This document shows, in pieces, positions 52,258 to 61,605 of a DNA stretch of 64,000 nucleotides. Every line of letters begins with the position of its first letter. Positions within the stretch are counted from its first letter, which is position 1. The translations under genes were made by a program, and so were the position numbers. Below the pieces are notes generated by a model. The model saw only the letters and a program-made list of their open reading frames with translations, ran no database searches and was not told the DNA's origin. Origin of the DNA: Bacillus sp. SA1-12 (lineage in GTDB: Bacteria; Bacillota; Bacilli; Bacillales; Bacillaceae); assembly GCF_000981385.1 (NCBI RefSeq), contig NZ_LATZ01000132.1, forward strand, positions 35,042 to 99,041. Direction: 5' to 3'.

Positions 52258-52323
52258 TTTCTTTATTCTTAATAATTGCATTCGTTTTATTCTCCTATCT
52301 ATCATCAAGTATATAAGTGCGCG

Positions 52324-52920
52324 CTAATCATTTAATCCTTTTCCATCGAGAATTTGCTGCGTATATTTTTCAATCCTTGACTGTCGAGTTTTGGATTGTT
52401 TCGCCTGAGAAAAATAAAGTATGTATGCTCTTTGCCGTCCCGGCGTCAGTGCTTCAAAAGCAGTTTTCAAAGCAGGCATTTCAGCAAATTTACTTTGAAG
52501 TTCTTCAGGAATGATGTAATCAGTATTCTTTTTAAGATTCACTTCCAAACCGGCTTTTTCAACTTCAATGGCTTCGTTAATATAGGCTTTCAAGATAGGT
52601 TCCATTTCAACGATTTCTTGAACATTGGTAAACCGAATCTGGCGTGCCGCTTGTACATTCTCCGTTTGTTGGATTAGAATTCCATGCGGATCCTTTAACA
52701 GGGCACCTTTGTGAAACAGAAGCGCACAATATTCTTTAAATCCATGTATCAAAACAATGTTTTTATTATCATACATATAACAAGGATGCATCCACTTAAT
52801 ATCTTCGGTTAGCTCACAGTCAAGAACGATATTTCTCAACGTCTCAAATTCTTCCTTCCACTTTTTCGTTTTCTTTAAAAATCCATCAACCTTACGATTC
52901 TTGCTACTATTTGTCATCAT
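52324..52920 (-). CDS. ydeI: YdeI/OmdA family protein (DUF1801 domain)
   Basis: A 198-residue YdeI-type protein, the usual length. The DUF1801 domain (about 20-115, LRNIVLDCELTEDIKWMHPC, VLIHGFKEYCALLFHKGALL) is followed by the OmdA-type helical end (ALTPGRQRAYILYFSQAKQS). B. subtilis YdeI and related proteins have been linked to bacteriocin and antimicrobial peptide resistance in other bacteria; the role here is not shown. No start alternatives are needed: the ATG follows GAGGGTGTCATGATG. It lies 260 bp from a second ArsR-type promoter. Confidence 0.8.
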   Translation of the reverse strand: MMTNSSKNRKVDGFLKKTKKWKEEFETLRNIVLDCELTEDIKWMHPCYMYDNKNIVLIHGFKEYCALLFHKGALLKDPHGILIQQTENVQAARQIRFTNVQEIVEMEPILKAYINEAIEVEKAGLEVNLKKNTDYIIPEELQSKFAEMPALKTAFEALTPGRQRAYILYFSQAKQSKTRQSRIEKYTQQILDGKGLND

Positions 52921-53178
52921 GACACCCTCTCTGAATTTTTTTGATCATCTGACTGCTAAGAATGATCATTTTCAATTTCTCCAATTCTTTCTGTCAATTT
53001 TGCTTTACTTGAAAATTCATCCACCTTGAATCCGTTTCCATGAACCAAGATGTAAATCTTCTAGGTCCTTTAATAAACTAATCAGTTCACGTCGAGTCGG
53101 GAAGGCAACGGTACTATGTTATTTGGTTCAGCCACAATCACCATCCCCTTACTTTTTAACTATAAAAAGACTCCGAAT
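52921..53178 (-). other. Decayed short frame between YdeI and an ArsR-type promoter
   Basis: After GGGGATGGTGATT a GTG start opens MAEPNNIVPLPSRLDVN and stops. A shifted frame continues PTRRELISLLKDLEDLHLG and stops at QGG. It looks like the start of a small gene that has lost its frame, formerly behind the promoter at 53179-53218. Confidence 0.4.
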
Positions 53179-53218
53179 GGTGTCCAATTTATAATAGGAC
53201 ATTAATTGGTGTCCTGTC
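53179..53218 (-). promoter_or_regulatory. Second ArsR-type promoter and operator
   Basis: GACATTAATTGGTGTC (53198-53213) lies between a -35 TTGACA and a -10 TATTAT on the minus strand, and GGTGTCC half-site follows at 53179-53185. The layout is the same as in the arsR promoter at 52209-52257. It faces the decayed frame and ydeI. Confidence 0.65.
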
Positions 53219-53465
53219 AAGCAGACCTGGCCCGGAAAGTTACAAAAGGCTTATGTCGTTATTCTGCCCCTTTAATACAATAAAAACGAAGCCAATGAAA
53301 GCATCGTTCCCTAAAAGAATAAGGTTATATTCCACTCTTTTTAAATATCTAAATAAAACTGCTCCTTTAGTCAAGTAGGAAAGAACTGTATCTTTAATAG
53401 CCAAAACTATTTTTCATGTATTGTACCAGTAGGAATTCTCCTCGTATCATTTAATCTTAAAAGAG

Positions 53466-53843
53466 ATGATAATGAAGTGGATATTGAATTATATAGTCAT
53501 CTGCTATTTAAGAGGAGGCATGTTTTCGCTGAACAAACAAAATTTCCTGGTATCCCTAAATGAAGCATTTCATGACCCAGAAAATATTATCCTAACTATC
53601 TCCATTTTTCCGGTTGTGATTGGTCCGCCTGCTCCTATAACTTACCAATCCTTTACAAATGAAACTAACGGTTTAAAACCAATAGAAGTTGTGAAGGAAA
53701 ATCGAAAAATAGAAGAAATAGAAATCAATATTAAAGGGAAACATTTAAAATTAAGTGGAATAACCATACCTTTTTTGATTTATTTTAATCGTCCCTTCTT
53801 AATTTTTTATCAGTGTTTCCTTGTTAGTGTTGCATATGTCTAG
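53466..53843 (+). CDS. Hypothetical protein, doubtful
   Basis: An open frame of up to 125 codons. A start at ATG 53520 follows AGAGGAGGC too closely; the upstream ATG codons have poor sites. The middle (NGLKPIEVVKENRKIEEIEI) looks coding, while the end is hydrophobic and may be out of frame. No family is recognised. It may be a remnant. Confidence 0.3.
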   Translation: MIMKWILNYIVICYLRGGMFSLNKQNFLVSLNEAFHDPENIILTISIFPVVIGPPAPITYQSFTNETNGLKPIEVVKENRKIEEIEINIKGKHLKLSGITIPFLIYFNRPFLIFYQCFLVSVAYV

Positions 53844-54033
53844 GCTTAAAAGCATGGATTAATATGTATAAAAAAGGAGGAATCTTATATATTATGAGTT
53901 TTGGCACTGATGGAAAAAGCCGCCGCTAGCAGCAGCTTAATCTTCAACTCAAGCACTCTTATTAAATATTATTTGTTGTGCTTACTTCAAAAGATTATGT
54001 TAAAATTCACATTAAAAAAGCGGAGGGATAAAT

Positions 54034-54206
54034 ATGGACTTCCTATCTGTACTATCTTTTTTGGGTGCAGCAATCGTTCTTACCCTTATGCCAGGACCAG
54101 ATAATTTGTTCACTTGGCACAAAGTATAGCGAAAGGGAAAAAGGCTGGTATCTTTACGACACTAGGTCTTTGCACAGGACTATTAGTCCATATAACTTCT
54201 GGAATA
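54034..54206 (+). pseudogene. LysE family transporter, N-terminal fragment
   Basis: After CGGAGGG an ATG opens MDFLSVLSFLGAAIVLTLMP with the LysE signature MPGPDN, then a frameshift near 54100. The following frame gives QSIAKGKKAGIFTTLGLCTG before the sequence changes to a nitronate monooxygenase. Only the first quarter of an amino acid exporter is left. Confidence 0.75.
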
Positions 54207-54935
54207 TTTTCAGTCCCGAAGAAGGAATGGATGATCCTTACACACAAACAGTTTTAACTATTTCTTTAGAAGAAGGAGTTAAAACCTTCGTAAGTGTTGG
54301 AAATGTCAACAAAACATTATTTAAGCAAATCAAAGATCATCATGCTACGTTAATCCACCGAGAATCAACCCCTACACCTGATGCTGCAAGAATGGCTGAA
54401 ATTTCAGGTGCGGATATTATAATTGCCACGGGATATGATGAAGGCGGATGGATACCCCAGAACCAAATTGGAACATTTTCAATCGTTCCGACCATTGTGG
54501 ATGCAGTCGATATTCCGGTAATGGCAACCGGTGGAATTAATGATATTCGGGGTGTGAGAGCAGCTTTTGCTCTTGGTGCTGAAGGCGTTTATGTTGGAAC
54601 TCGTTTTATAGTTTCAGAGGAATGTCCTGCTTCAGACAAGACGAAAGAAGATATTATCCGCACTAAAGCGAAGGATCTTGTTTTTGTGTCTGCGACTCAA
54701 CGTTCTACACCCCATAAATTCGCAATTGAACTTGAAAATATGTACAAAAATGGGCTCCCTACAGATGAAAAGATCAACCAGAGCGGCAGTCTTCGCCCTG
54801 GAATGCTAGAAGGAAGACTCGATGAGGGAATTGTTTCTGTAAACACTGCTATTGATTTAATTACAGAAGTAAAGAGCTGTGAAGCCATTGTCAAAGAATT
54901 AATGGCTGACTTTATGAAGTTGACTTCCAAAACAA
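54207..54935 (+). pseudogene. Nitronate monooxygenase, C-terminal part joined to the LysE fragment
   Basis: About 240 codons of a nitronate monooxygenase (2-nitropropane dioxygenase): VKTFVSVGNVNKTLFKQIKD, GADIIIATGYDEGGWI, IPVMATGGINDIRGVRAAFALGAEGVYVGTRF (in part) with the FMN phosphate site, and SGSLRPGMLEGRLDEGIVSV. The N-terminal third, including the first flavin contacts, is missing and the junction with LysE lies near 54206. The frame is open and could be translated, but the product would lack the first strands of the barrel. It is a deletion chimera. Confidence 0.8.
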
Positions 54936-55014
54936 CTAGTAGCTATATTTTATTATATCGGAATATTTGTTTTTGCTTTCTCGAATATTTTAAAATGCAT
55001 AGTTACTGGAATAA

Positions 55015-55046
55015 GAAAAAGCGTCTCTACCATATTGTAGAAACGC
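55015..55046 (-). terminator. Terminator of rpiA
   Basis: GCGTCTCTAC pairs with GTAGAAACGC (one mismatch) and is followed on the minus strand by TTTTTCTTATT, about 135 bp past the rpiA stop. Confidence 0.65.
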
Positions 55047-55181
55047 ACCAGTTTGCTTAAGTGTATTTTTTCACAAACTAAGTTCCTTCAAAAAATCCAA
55101 AGCTAATAAAAAAATATCACAGATTTTGAAATAAATTTACTTATTAGATCGGTCAAAAAGTTATGTTTTTCTTGAAAATAA

Positions 55182-55850
55182 TTATTTGAAAAAGGTATTT
55201 ACACTTCCATTTCTATTGCCAATCACAATTGTATCAGCCATATTAACAAAAAGACCATTCTCAACTACACCTGGAATCATATTTAATGTATTATTCAGTT
55301 CATTAGTGTCTTGTATTATCTCGAAATCACAATCCAATATATAGTTCCCATTATCAGTGATAAAAGGGGTATTATTATCCATTCGTAATGTAGGTTTGCA
55401 TCCCAAATTATTTATCTGTTTAAAAGTCATTTCCCAACCAAATTGTACAATCTCAACGGGTAACGGATATTGACCTAAATAAGTAACTAATTTAGTTTCA
55501 TCAATAACTATAATTAAACGTCTGGAAATGGATGCCACCATTTTTTCACGTAATAAAGCTCCTCCTCCACCCTTAATAACTTCAAAATTCTTATTAGCTT
55601 CATCAGCACCATCTATTGTTAAATCTAATTGATTTATCGAAGACAGAGATACTAATGGAATCCCTAATTCAATTGCTAGCTTTTCAGTGGTTGTAGAAGT
55701 AGGCACCCCTTTAATATCTAGTCCCTTTTTTACCAACTCTCCTAGTTTTAAAATTGACCAATAGACTGTTGAACCAGTTCCGAGACCTAAAAGCATTCCG
55801 TCTTTGACATATTCAACAGCTTTCTCACCAGCAAGCTGTTTAGGATTCAT
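55182..55850 (-). CDS. rpiA: Ribose-5-phosphate isomerase A
   Basis: A 222-residue RpiA from ATG 55850 after GGAGGTTAATT; the upstream in-frame ATG at 55865 lacks a site. It interconverts ribose 5-phosphate and ribulose 5-phosphate in the pentose phosphate pathway. Motifs: LLGLGTGSTVYWSI (phosphate loop), TSTTTEKLAIELGIPL, LDLTIDGADEANKNFEVIKG with the catalytic Asp and Glu, GGGALLREKMVAS and DETKLV. Many Bacillus rely on RpiB-type enzymes; an RpiA gene here stands alone. Monocistronic. Confidence 0.93.
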   Translation of the reverse strand: MNPKQLAGEKAVEYVKDGMLLGLGTGSTVYWSILKLGELVKKGLDIKGVPTSTTTEKLAIELGIPLVSLSSINQLDLTIDGADEANKNFEVIKGGGGALLREKMVASISRRLIIVIDETKLVTYLGQYPLPVEIVQFGWEMTFKQINNLGCKPTLRMDNNTPFITDNGNYILDCDFEIIQDTNELNNTLNMIPGVVENGLFVNMADTIVIGNRNGSVNTFFK

Positions 55851-56009
55851 ATAATTAACCTCCAATAATAAATTTATGTTCTAACTAAAGTGTAAGCTCG
55901 ATTATCACTATAAATTCAAAATCCTCTAATCGAAATCCTTCTTCAGCTAAACTTCCCCGTTACTTGAATAAGAAAAAAGCGATCCTTCCTAATTGAAGCA
56001 TCGCACCTT

Positions 56010-56303
56010 TTAGTTGAAGAACTTTAATTTCATTTTACCAATTCCCTGACTAACAGTAAGTATCCATAAAATGCTATATATTAACCATCCGTGAAAAAGG
56101 CTTTTATACATAAATTCCTTCCAGTTTGAAAATCTTATGAAGTAAAAAGCAAAAAAGATTGTACTTATTATCCCAATAAACAACCATAAGAAGTATATCA
56201 ATTTAAGTAAACCACTCCATAAAGCCCAAATAGCATTAATTGTTGTGAATAGAAAATTTATTATAAATACAATTACATTAATTACAGTTTTCGAATTCAT
56301 CAT
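56010..56303 (-). CDS. Small membrane protein, 97 aa
   Basis: A very hydrophobic protein with three probable transmembrane helices: about VINVIVFIINFLFTTINAIW, LIYFLWLFIGIISTIFFAFY and LFHGWLIYSILWILTV. The start is at 56303 or 56300, two adjacent ATG codons after GGGGATA. No family is recognised. Confidence 0.55.
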   Translation of the reverse strand: MMNSKTVINVIVFIINFLFTTINAIWALWSGLLKLIYFLWLFIGIISTIFFAFYFIRFSNWKEFMYKSLFHGWLIYSILWILTVSQGIGKMKLKFFN

Positions 56304-56569
56304 TATCCCCACTAAAATTTACCCCTAGACAATTTTACCATATTTCTTAAACTAATCTGCTCCGTTTGCACAATAAGAAAAGGTGCCGCAACCCATTTTT
56401 TTCTTCAACTCTTAATACCCGTGAACAAGAACACTGGTTTACTAATGAAAATATCATTGAATTGTGCAGCAGCTATCTTTACATATATATTTCCATTTCT
56501 GTCCATTTCATTATAAATCCTATTGCCATATGATGTACTACTGCTTCTTAATAAAGGAGGTGATATATT

Positions 56570-56662
56570 ATGTCAGATTATGGTTATGGTTTTAATTTTG
56601 CGTTAGTTGTTGTATTGTTCATTCTTCTTATCATTATAGGAACTTCTTTCGTCGGCTACTAA
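56570..56662 (+). CDS. YjcZ-like sporulation micro-protein, 30 aa
   Basis: The 30-residue ORF begins MSDYGYGFNFALVVVLFILL and ends FVGY after one hydrophobic helix. A Gly/Tyr-rich start followed by a single membrane helix is the hallmark of the YjcZ/sporulation membrane peptide family. AAAGGAGGTGATATATT is an excellent ribosome site. These peptides are made in sporulation, with uncertain function. A second micro-gene follows 76 bp downstream. Confidence 0.8.
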   Translation: MSDYGYGFNFALVVVLFILLIIIGTSFVGY

Positions 56663-56738
56663 ATTGTAAGGACCAAGGGAGGTTGGGCTAATCTGACCTT
56701 TTCATATAGACTTCTGTAATGAAAGGAGAATGAATTCA

Positions 56739-56882
56739 ATGCCATTTTTTGGATTTGATCGAAGAGATCGATTTTTTCGTGACGACTTTAGAAGAAGACG
56801 GTTTTTCCCCTTTGCAATTATCGAATTAGATAGAAGAAGACGCTTTGAATTTGAAAGAGAAAGAAGACGTAGATTCTATTAA
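56739..56882 (+). CDS. Arg/Phe-rich micro-protein, 47 aa
   Basis: The 47-residue ORF reads MPFFGFDRRDRFFRDDFRRR at the start and ends in ERERRRRFY, with more than a third Arg and many Phe residues. AAAGGAG is spaced correctly. It lies between a YjcZ-like gene and a strong terminator, so the two probably form a small operon. Composition suggests DNA or spore coat binding, but this is inference. Confidence 0.65.
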   Translation: MPFFGFDRRDRFFRDDFRRRRFFPFAIIELDRRRRFEFERERRRRFY

Positions 56883-56920
56883 GCAAAAGATTTAAACAGT
56901 ATTTCTATTAGTCAACGTTA

Positions 56921-56956
56921 AGAACAAGCTGCTATTAAAAGCAGCTGTTCTCTTTA
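56921..56956 (+). terminator. Terminator of the micro-gene operon
   Basis: AGAACA-A-GCTGCT pairs with AGCAGC-TGTTCT (12 bp with one bulge), followed by CTTTAAG. Confidence 0.65.
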
Positions 56957-57202
56957 AGATAAGAAGCTGGCTGAAGAAGACTATTCCAGGACCTTAATGG
57001 GTCCTTTTTGTATTGATTAAATACCAACAATAATATTTAGCAGAGCTTTTATAAGAAAACTCCCTTGTTCAACTGTCACTTTAGTAGAATAAAAAAAGAC
57101 TGCCGAAATGACAAACTTGATCTTAAATGATTGCAGCCGTTAGCAGAATAAGAACCGAGCTTGTATAAGCTTTTAAGTTCAATCTTTCACAATCTTTCTT
57201 CT

Positions 57203-57231
57203 AAATAGAAAAGAGCTACCTTTTAGCAGCC
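57203..57231 (-). terminator. Possible terminator of the bgl operon
   Basis: On the minus strand GGGCTGCTAAAAGGTAGCTC can form a short stem followed by TTTTCTATTT, about 25 bp past the glucosidase stop. The stem is weak. Confidence 0.45.
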
Positions 57232-57253
57232 CTTAAAATGATTAAAAAGTTAA

Positions 57254-58696
57254 TTAGAGTTCCTCACCATTTGTTGCAATTACGTTTTTATACCAGAAAA
57301 ATGACTGTTTCTTCTTACGATCCAGTGTCCCTGAACCATCATCATGCTTATCTACATAAATAAAGCCATAACGCTTACTCATCTCACCAGTTGAAGCGCT
57401 CACTAAATCAATACATCCCCATGGAGTGTAACCCATTAACTCTACTCCATCTTCAATGGCTTCACCCATTGCTTTGATGTGTTCACGGAGATAGTCAATT
57501 CTGTAATCGTCGTTGATTGAACCGTCCTCTTCTACTTTGTCATAGGCTCCAAGTCCATTTTCTACGACAAATAACGGTTTTTGGTATCGATCATACAATT
57601 GATTTAAAGAGATTTGCAGACCAATTGGGTCAATTTCCCATCCCCATTCACTTGCCTTTAAAAACTTATTTATTATTCCTCCTAAGATATTACCTTGACC
57701 AACTTCATCAGGAGTTTTGTCCTTCTGCTCAGTACGTGACATATAGTAACTAAAAGCAATATAATCAACGGTATTTTCTTTGATAAGCTCAAGATCGCCT
57801 TCATGAATTTCAAGCTTTATCCCATGCTCTCTCCAGTAGCGCCTAATGAAAGCAGGATACTCACCGCGTACTTGTACATCGCCGCAGAAGTAGTTGAATA
57901 ATTGTTCTTCTTTTAACGCATAAAGCACGTTTTCAGGATTGCAGTCAACAGAATAGGTTGGGAGATAGACGATCATACATCCGATCTGAGCCCCAGGAAT
58001 CATTTCATGGCATAGCTGAACCGCTCTGGCACTGGCGACAAATTGATGATGAAACGCTTGGAATGTTGGCTGATAATAGTCTTCCTCTTTTTGAATGGCA
58101 AACCCAAGTCCTAAAATAGGCATATGGAGACTGCTGTTAATTTCATTAAATGTCATCCAGTATTTTACTTTATGTTTATATCGATTGAAGATTGCTGTTA
58201 CATATCTTTCGAAAAATGTAACCAGCTTACGGCTTCTCCAGCCTCCATATTCTTTTACAAGGTGTACTGGCAATTCATAGTGTGAAATGGTGACAACCGG
58301 TTCAATATTGTATTTGCGCAGTTCATCAAATACTCGGTCATAAAAAGCAAGACCTTCCTCGTTTGGTGTTAATTCATCACCTTTAGGAAAAATACGTGAC
58401 CATGAGATAGACATACGAAATACGTTGAATCCCATTTCAGCAAAAAGAGCAATATCTTCTTTGTAACGGTGATAAAAATCAATGGCTTCATGATTCGGAT
58501 ACGTATACTTTTCAGTATCCAACTCAAAATCAAAACCAGGATCTTTTAATACGTTTAATCTTACTTTGCCTCCAGGTAAAACATCTGGTGTATTTAATCC
58601 TTTCCCACCTTCTTGGTACGCTCCCTCTAGTTGATTAGCTGCTGTTGCTCCACCCCATAAGAATCCTTGTGGAAATCTTTTCACTTCAAAACTCAT
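57254..58696 (-). CDS. bglH: 6-phospho-beta-glucosidase, glycoside hydrolase family 1
   Basis: A 480-residue GH1 enzyme from ATG 58696 after AAGGAGGAAAA; an upstream extension to 58750 lacks a site. It cleaves phosphorylated beta-glucosides (such as salicin or cellobiose phosphate) imported by the PTS. Motifs: FPQGFLWGGATAANQLEGAY at the start, the acid/base Glu in WMTFNEINS and the nucleophile Glu in FVVENGLGAYD; YGFIYVDKHDDG near the end is typical for phospho-glucosidases. It lies 82 bp downstream of bglP and belongs to the LicT-controlled operon. Confidence 0.93.
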   Translation of the reverse strand: MSFEVKRFPQGFLWGGATAANQLEGAYQEGGKGLNTPDVLPGGKVRLNVLKDPGFDFELDTEKYTYPNHEAIDFYHRYKEDIALFAEMGFNVFRMSISWSRIFPKGDELTPNEEGLAFYDRVFDELRKYNIEPVVTISHYELPVHLVKEYGGWRSRKLVTFFERYVTAIFNRYKHKVKYWMTFNEINSSLHMPILGLGFAIQKEEDYYQPTFQAFHHQFVASARAVQLCHEMIPGAQIGCMIVYLPTYSVDCNPENVLYALKEEQLFNYFCGDVQVRGEYPAFIRRYWREHGIKLEIHEGDLELIKENTVDYIAFSYYMSRTEQKDKTPDEVGQGNILGGIINKFLKASEWGWEIDPIGLQISLNQLYDRYQKPLFVVENGLGAYDKVEEDGSINDDYRIDYLREHIKAMGEAIEDGVELMGYTPWGCIDLVSASTGEMSKRYGFIYVDKHDDGSGTLDRKKKQSFFWYKNVIATNGEEL

Positions 58697-58778
58697 TAAA
58701 TTTTCCTCCTTATAACAATCTATTAAACCAAATTGGGGAAGATCAATCATGGCCCTTCTCCCTTTTGCAGAAAGACAA

Positions 58779-60608
58779 TTAAATGACTAATGTTAATAAA
58801 CTGTCTTTTGCACGAACAGTTTCAGCACCGGTTTCAATTACATCCACATAACGATTTGTGTTTGTAATAATAATAGGTGTAATAACTGGATAGCCAGCTT
58901 CTTTAATTTTTTCAATATCAAAATTGACTAATACATCACCTTGATTCACCCGTTCACCCTGTTTAACGACAGGTGAATAATACTTTCCTTCTAATTGAAC
59001 CGTATTAATTCCTATATGGATTAATACTTCTGCACCATCGTCTGAAGTAACACCAATGGCATGGCCTGTTGGGAAGATGGTTGAAACAATTCCGTTAACA
59101 GGTGATATAGCTTGGCCAACAGTTGGTTCAATCGCGATCCCTTTTCCCATTGCTTCTGATGCAAACACTTGATCATCCACTTCTGATAGCGGCTTAATTA
59201 CTCCGGTTAGTGGACTGACAATTGATTCTTTTTTCATCTGACTTGCTTCTATCTTATTTTCTTCCGCTGCTTTTTTCTTTTTATCGTCATACCCAAATAA
59301 TAAAGTGAGGACCATTGCGCCAACAAAAGCAATCCCAATTGCGATAATGTGGATACCCATTGGGGCGAAGGCTGGTATAGAAAGGACACTTGGGAATACA
59401 TACACGATTGCTTTCGTACCAAACATACCATTTATTGCTCCGCCAACTGCTGCAGAGATTAGTACATATAGAATTGTTCTTTTATAACGCATCATTAAAC
59501 CGTAAAGAATTGGTTCTGTTACACCGGATAGTAAAGCTGGTATTAATGTGGATCCGCTAAGTGTTTTTAATGATTTGTCCTTCGCGCGTATTAATACACC
59601 TAATGCCAAACCAGCCTGTGCAAGCGGAGCAGCTGCAAGCATAGCAAAGATCGGGCTGCCTCCATGTGCAAGCTGATCTAAAAGAATTGGAACGAGTCCC
59701 CAATGCAGACCGAACAGTGTAAGGAATGTCCATCCTGCACCAACAACCGCTCCTGTTAATATACCGCTCTTTGTACTCAAGAAATCAATTCCTGCACCAA
59801 TTGCATTACCGACATACACACCAAAAGGTCCAAAAGCAATAACAGTAAGTGGGACGATAATCGCTAATGACAGCATCGGAACTAAAAACATTTGTAAATC
59901 TTTATGAATCGTTTTCTTTAGGTATTTTTCTAAAACAGCATAAATGCTAACTGCGATAAAAATAGGAAATACAGAGGATGAATAATCAAACAAAACAACA
60001 GGAATTCCGAAAAAATTTGAAACATCTCCTGTTTCTTTTAATAAGCCAGTAAAATTAGGTTCCAGCAACGCAGCACCGATTGTACCGCCCACATACGGAT
60101 TTGCGCCAAGCTTTGTTGCAAGCGTAATCCCTAAAAAGACAGGCAAGAAATAAAAGACAGCATTTCCAGCAGCAGAAAGAATAAAGTAAGTTCCGCTTTC
60201 AGCAGATAATAGTCCTGTCATTGTTAATATCGTTAGCACCGCTTTCAGCATACCCGCTCCAGCAAGTGCACCAATCAATGGCGAAAAGCTGCGCGAGATA
60301 ATTTCGAAAATGCGGGATCCGATGCTTCCCTTTGGCTCATCAGTTGAATCAGCTGCCGATCCTACATTTGCTATTTTTGTAATTTCCTTAAAGACTTCCC
60401 CAACATGGCTTCCTACAACTACCTGAAATTGCCCGCCACTCTCTACTACGCTCAGAACTCCATCTAAGTCTTGTAGGGCTGGTTTATCTGCTTTGCCCTT
60501 ATCTTTTAATTTAAAGCGTAAACGGGTGGCACAATGGACAACATTAGAGATATTCTTTTCTCCGCCAACTAAATCTACGATGTTTTTTGCAAAATCGTTG
60601 TAACTCAT
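58779..60608 (-). CDS. bglP: Beta-glucoside PTS transporter subunit IIBCA
   Basis: A 609-residue three-domain permease from ATG 60608 after AGGAGTGTTGG. EIIB (about 1-85) has the phosphorylated Cys26 in VVHCATRLRF; EIIC (about 105-450) has about ten helices (GALAGAGMLKAVLTI, ALLSGVTEPILYGLMMR); EIIA (about 475-605) ends with VLIHIGINTVQLEGK containing the phosphorylated His. Takes up aryl-beta-glucosides or cellobiose and phosphorylates them with phosphate from HPr. It can also phosphorylate LicT to control antitermination. The LicT RAT and terminator are directly upstream. Confidence 0.94.
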   Translation of the reverse strand: MSYNDFAKNIVDLVGGEKNISNVVHCATRLRFKLKDKGKADKPALQDLDGVLSVVESGGQFQVVVGSHVGEVFKEITKIANVGSAADSTDEPKGSIGSRIFEIISRSFSPLIGALAGAGMLKAVLTILTMTGLLSAESGTYFILSAAGNAVFYFLPVFLGITLATKLGANPYVGGTIGAALLEPNFTGLLKETGDVSNFFGIPVVLFDYSSSVFPIFIAVSIYAVLEKYLKKTIHKDLQMFLVPMLSLAIIVPLTVIAFGPFGVYVGNAIGAGIDFLSTKSGILTGAVVGAGWTFLTLFGLHWGLVPILLDQLAHGGSPIFAMLAAAPLAQAGLALGVLIRAKDKSLKTLSGSTLIPALLSGVTEPILYGLMMRYKRTILYVLISAAVGGAINGMFGTKAIVYVFPSVLSIPAFAPMGIHIIAIGIAFVGAMVLTLLFGYDDKKKKAAEENKIEASQMKKESIVSPLTGVIKPLSEVDDQVFASEAMGKGIAIEPTVGQAISPVNGIVSTIFPTGHAIGVTSDDGAEVLIHIGINTVQLEGKYYSPVVKQGERVNQGDVLVNFDIEKIKEAGYPVITPIIITNTNRYVDVIETGAETVRAKDSLLTLVI

Positions 60609-60675
60609 ATCCAACACTCCTTGTCAGTAGTATTACATTTTGTGTTATTACTTGATGACAGACGAAAAATGGTAA

Positions 60676-60745
60676 TAAAAAAAACCTAAACCAGGCATTC
60701 CATTTTGAATGCTTGATTTAGGTTTTGCCCGTTAGGTAACAACCC
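60676..60745 (-). promoter_or_regulatory. LicT RAT sequence and overlapping terminator before bglP
   Basis: On the minus strand GGTTGTTACC, then GGGCAAAACCTAAAT (60716-60745) is a ribonucleic antiterminator like those of B. subtilis bglP. It overlaps a strong terminator hairpin, AAACCTAAA with TTTAGGTTT (60682-60725), followed by TTTTTTTTATT. LicT binding to RAT would prevent the terminator and switch on bglP-bglH. It overlaps the end of licT by about 0-5 bases. Confidence 0.88.
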
Positions 60746-60747
60746 TA

Positions 60748-61587
60748 TTATCGTCCGTTGTTTTTTACCACTCTTTCAATATGAATGGTTAAATAAATCA
60801 TTTCTTCATCCGTTAACTCATAGGTATAACTAGTTTCAATAAACTTCTTGATTTTCTGGGAACAACTAAATGCTTCCGGATATTTTTTATTAATGACAAG
60901 AAATAAGTCATCATCAGCAGTACTATTGTAATGATTGCCTTTGACCAGCCTTTGTGCAAAAAACTTAAGATGTGTAATAAAACGATAATATGCTAAAGAA
61001 TCTTCATTAAACTCGATCTTAAAATGATATCTCACGATGGTTAATATTTCTTGCATCACCTTCGTCATACTTTTTACAACAGGCATTTCTTCATTCAATT
61101 CAGCATTTACAATATGAAGAGCTAAGAAACCAGCTTCATCCTCCGGTAAAATGACACCTGTTTGTTCGCAAATCATGTTTAAAGCTTCTATTCCTATTTC
61201 ATATTCATCTTTGTATAATTGCTTCGTTTCCCAAAGTAATCCGTTTTTAATAGGGAGATTATTTTTATAACGTTCAATAGCAAAGTGAATATGATCTGTT
61301 AAATGAATATAAATACGATCGTTTAGCTTTTTACCCAATTTCATTTTTGCATAAGCGATGATTCTTTCGGATAATTCCATATATTCAATCGGCATATCAG
61401 AAATTAAGGCTTTGAATTTTTTCATTATATCTTCGTTTTCTAAAGTGAAAATTTTATCGATCTGTTGTTCGTTAATCTCTTCACCAACGCGTTTATTAAA
61501 AGCAATTCCACGGCCGACAACGATAATTTCCTGTTTGTCTTTTACTGAAATAACTGCATTATTGTTTAGTATTTTTTCAATTTTCAC
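60748..61587 (-). CDS. licT: Transcription antiterminator LicT (BglG family)
   Basis: A 279-residue protein from GTG 61587 after GGAGGTGATAAA, close to LicT (277 residues). The N-terminal co-antiterminator RNA-binding domain is about 1-55 (IEKILNNNAVISVKDKQEII, VVGRGIAFNKRVGEEI). Two PRD domains follow (about 65-165 and 170-275) with conserved His in HLTDHIHFAIERYK, EAGFLALHIVNAE, RFITHLKFFAQR and LTIHIERVV. PRD1 phosphorylation by BglP inactivates it without substrate, and HPr activates PRD2. A second RAT/terminator lies in its own leader, so it autoregulates. Confidence 0.93.
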   Translation of the reverse strand: MKIEKILNNNAVISVKDKQEIIVVGRGIAFNKRVGEEINEQQIDKIFTLENEDIMKKFKALISDMPIEYMELSERIIAYAKMKLGKKLNDRIYIHLTDHIHFAIERYKNNLPIKNGLLWETKQLYKDEYEIGIEALNMICEQTGVILPEDEAGFLALHIVNAELNEEMPVVKSMTKVMQEILTIVRYHFKIEFNEDSLAYYRFITHLKFFAQRLVKGNHYNSTADDDLFLVINKKYPEAFSCSQKIKKFIETSYTYELTDEEMIYLTIHIERVVKNNGR

Positions 61588-61605
61588 TTTATCACCTCCG
61601 ACATA

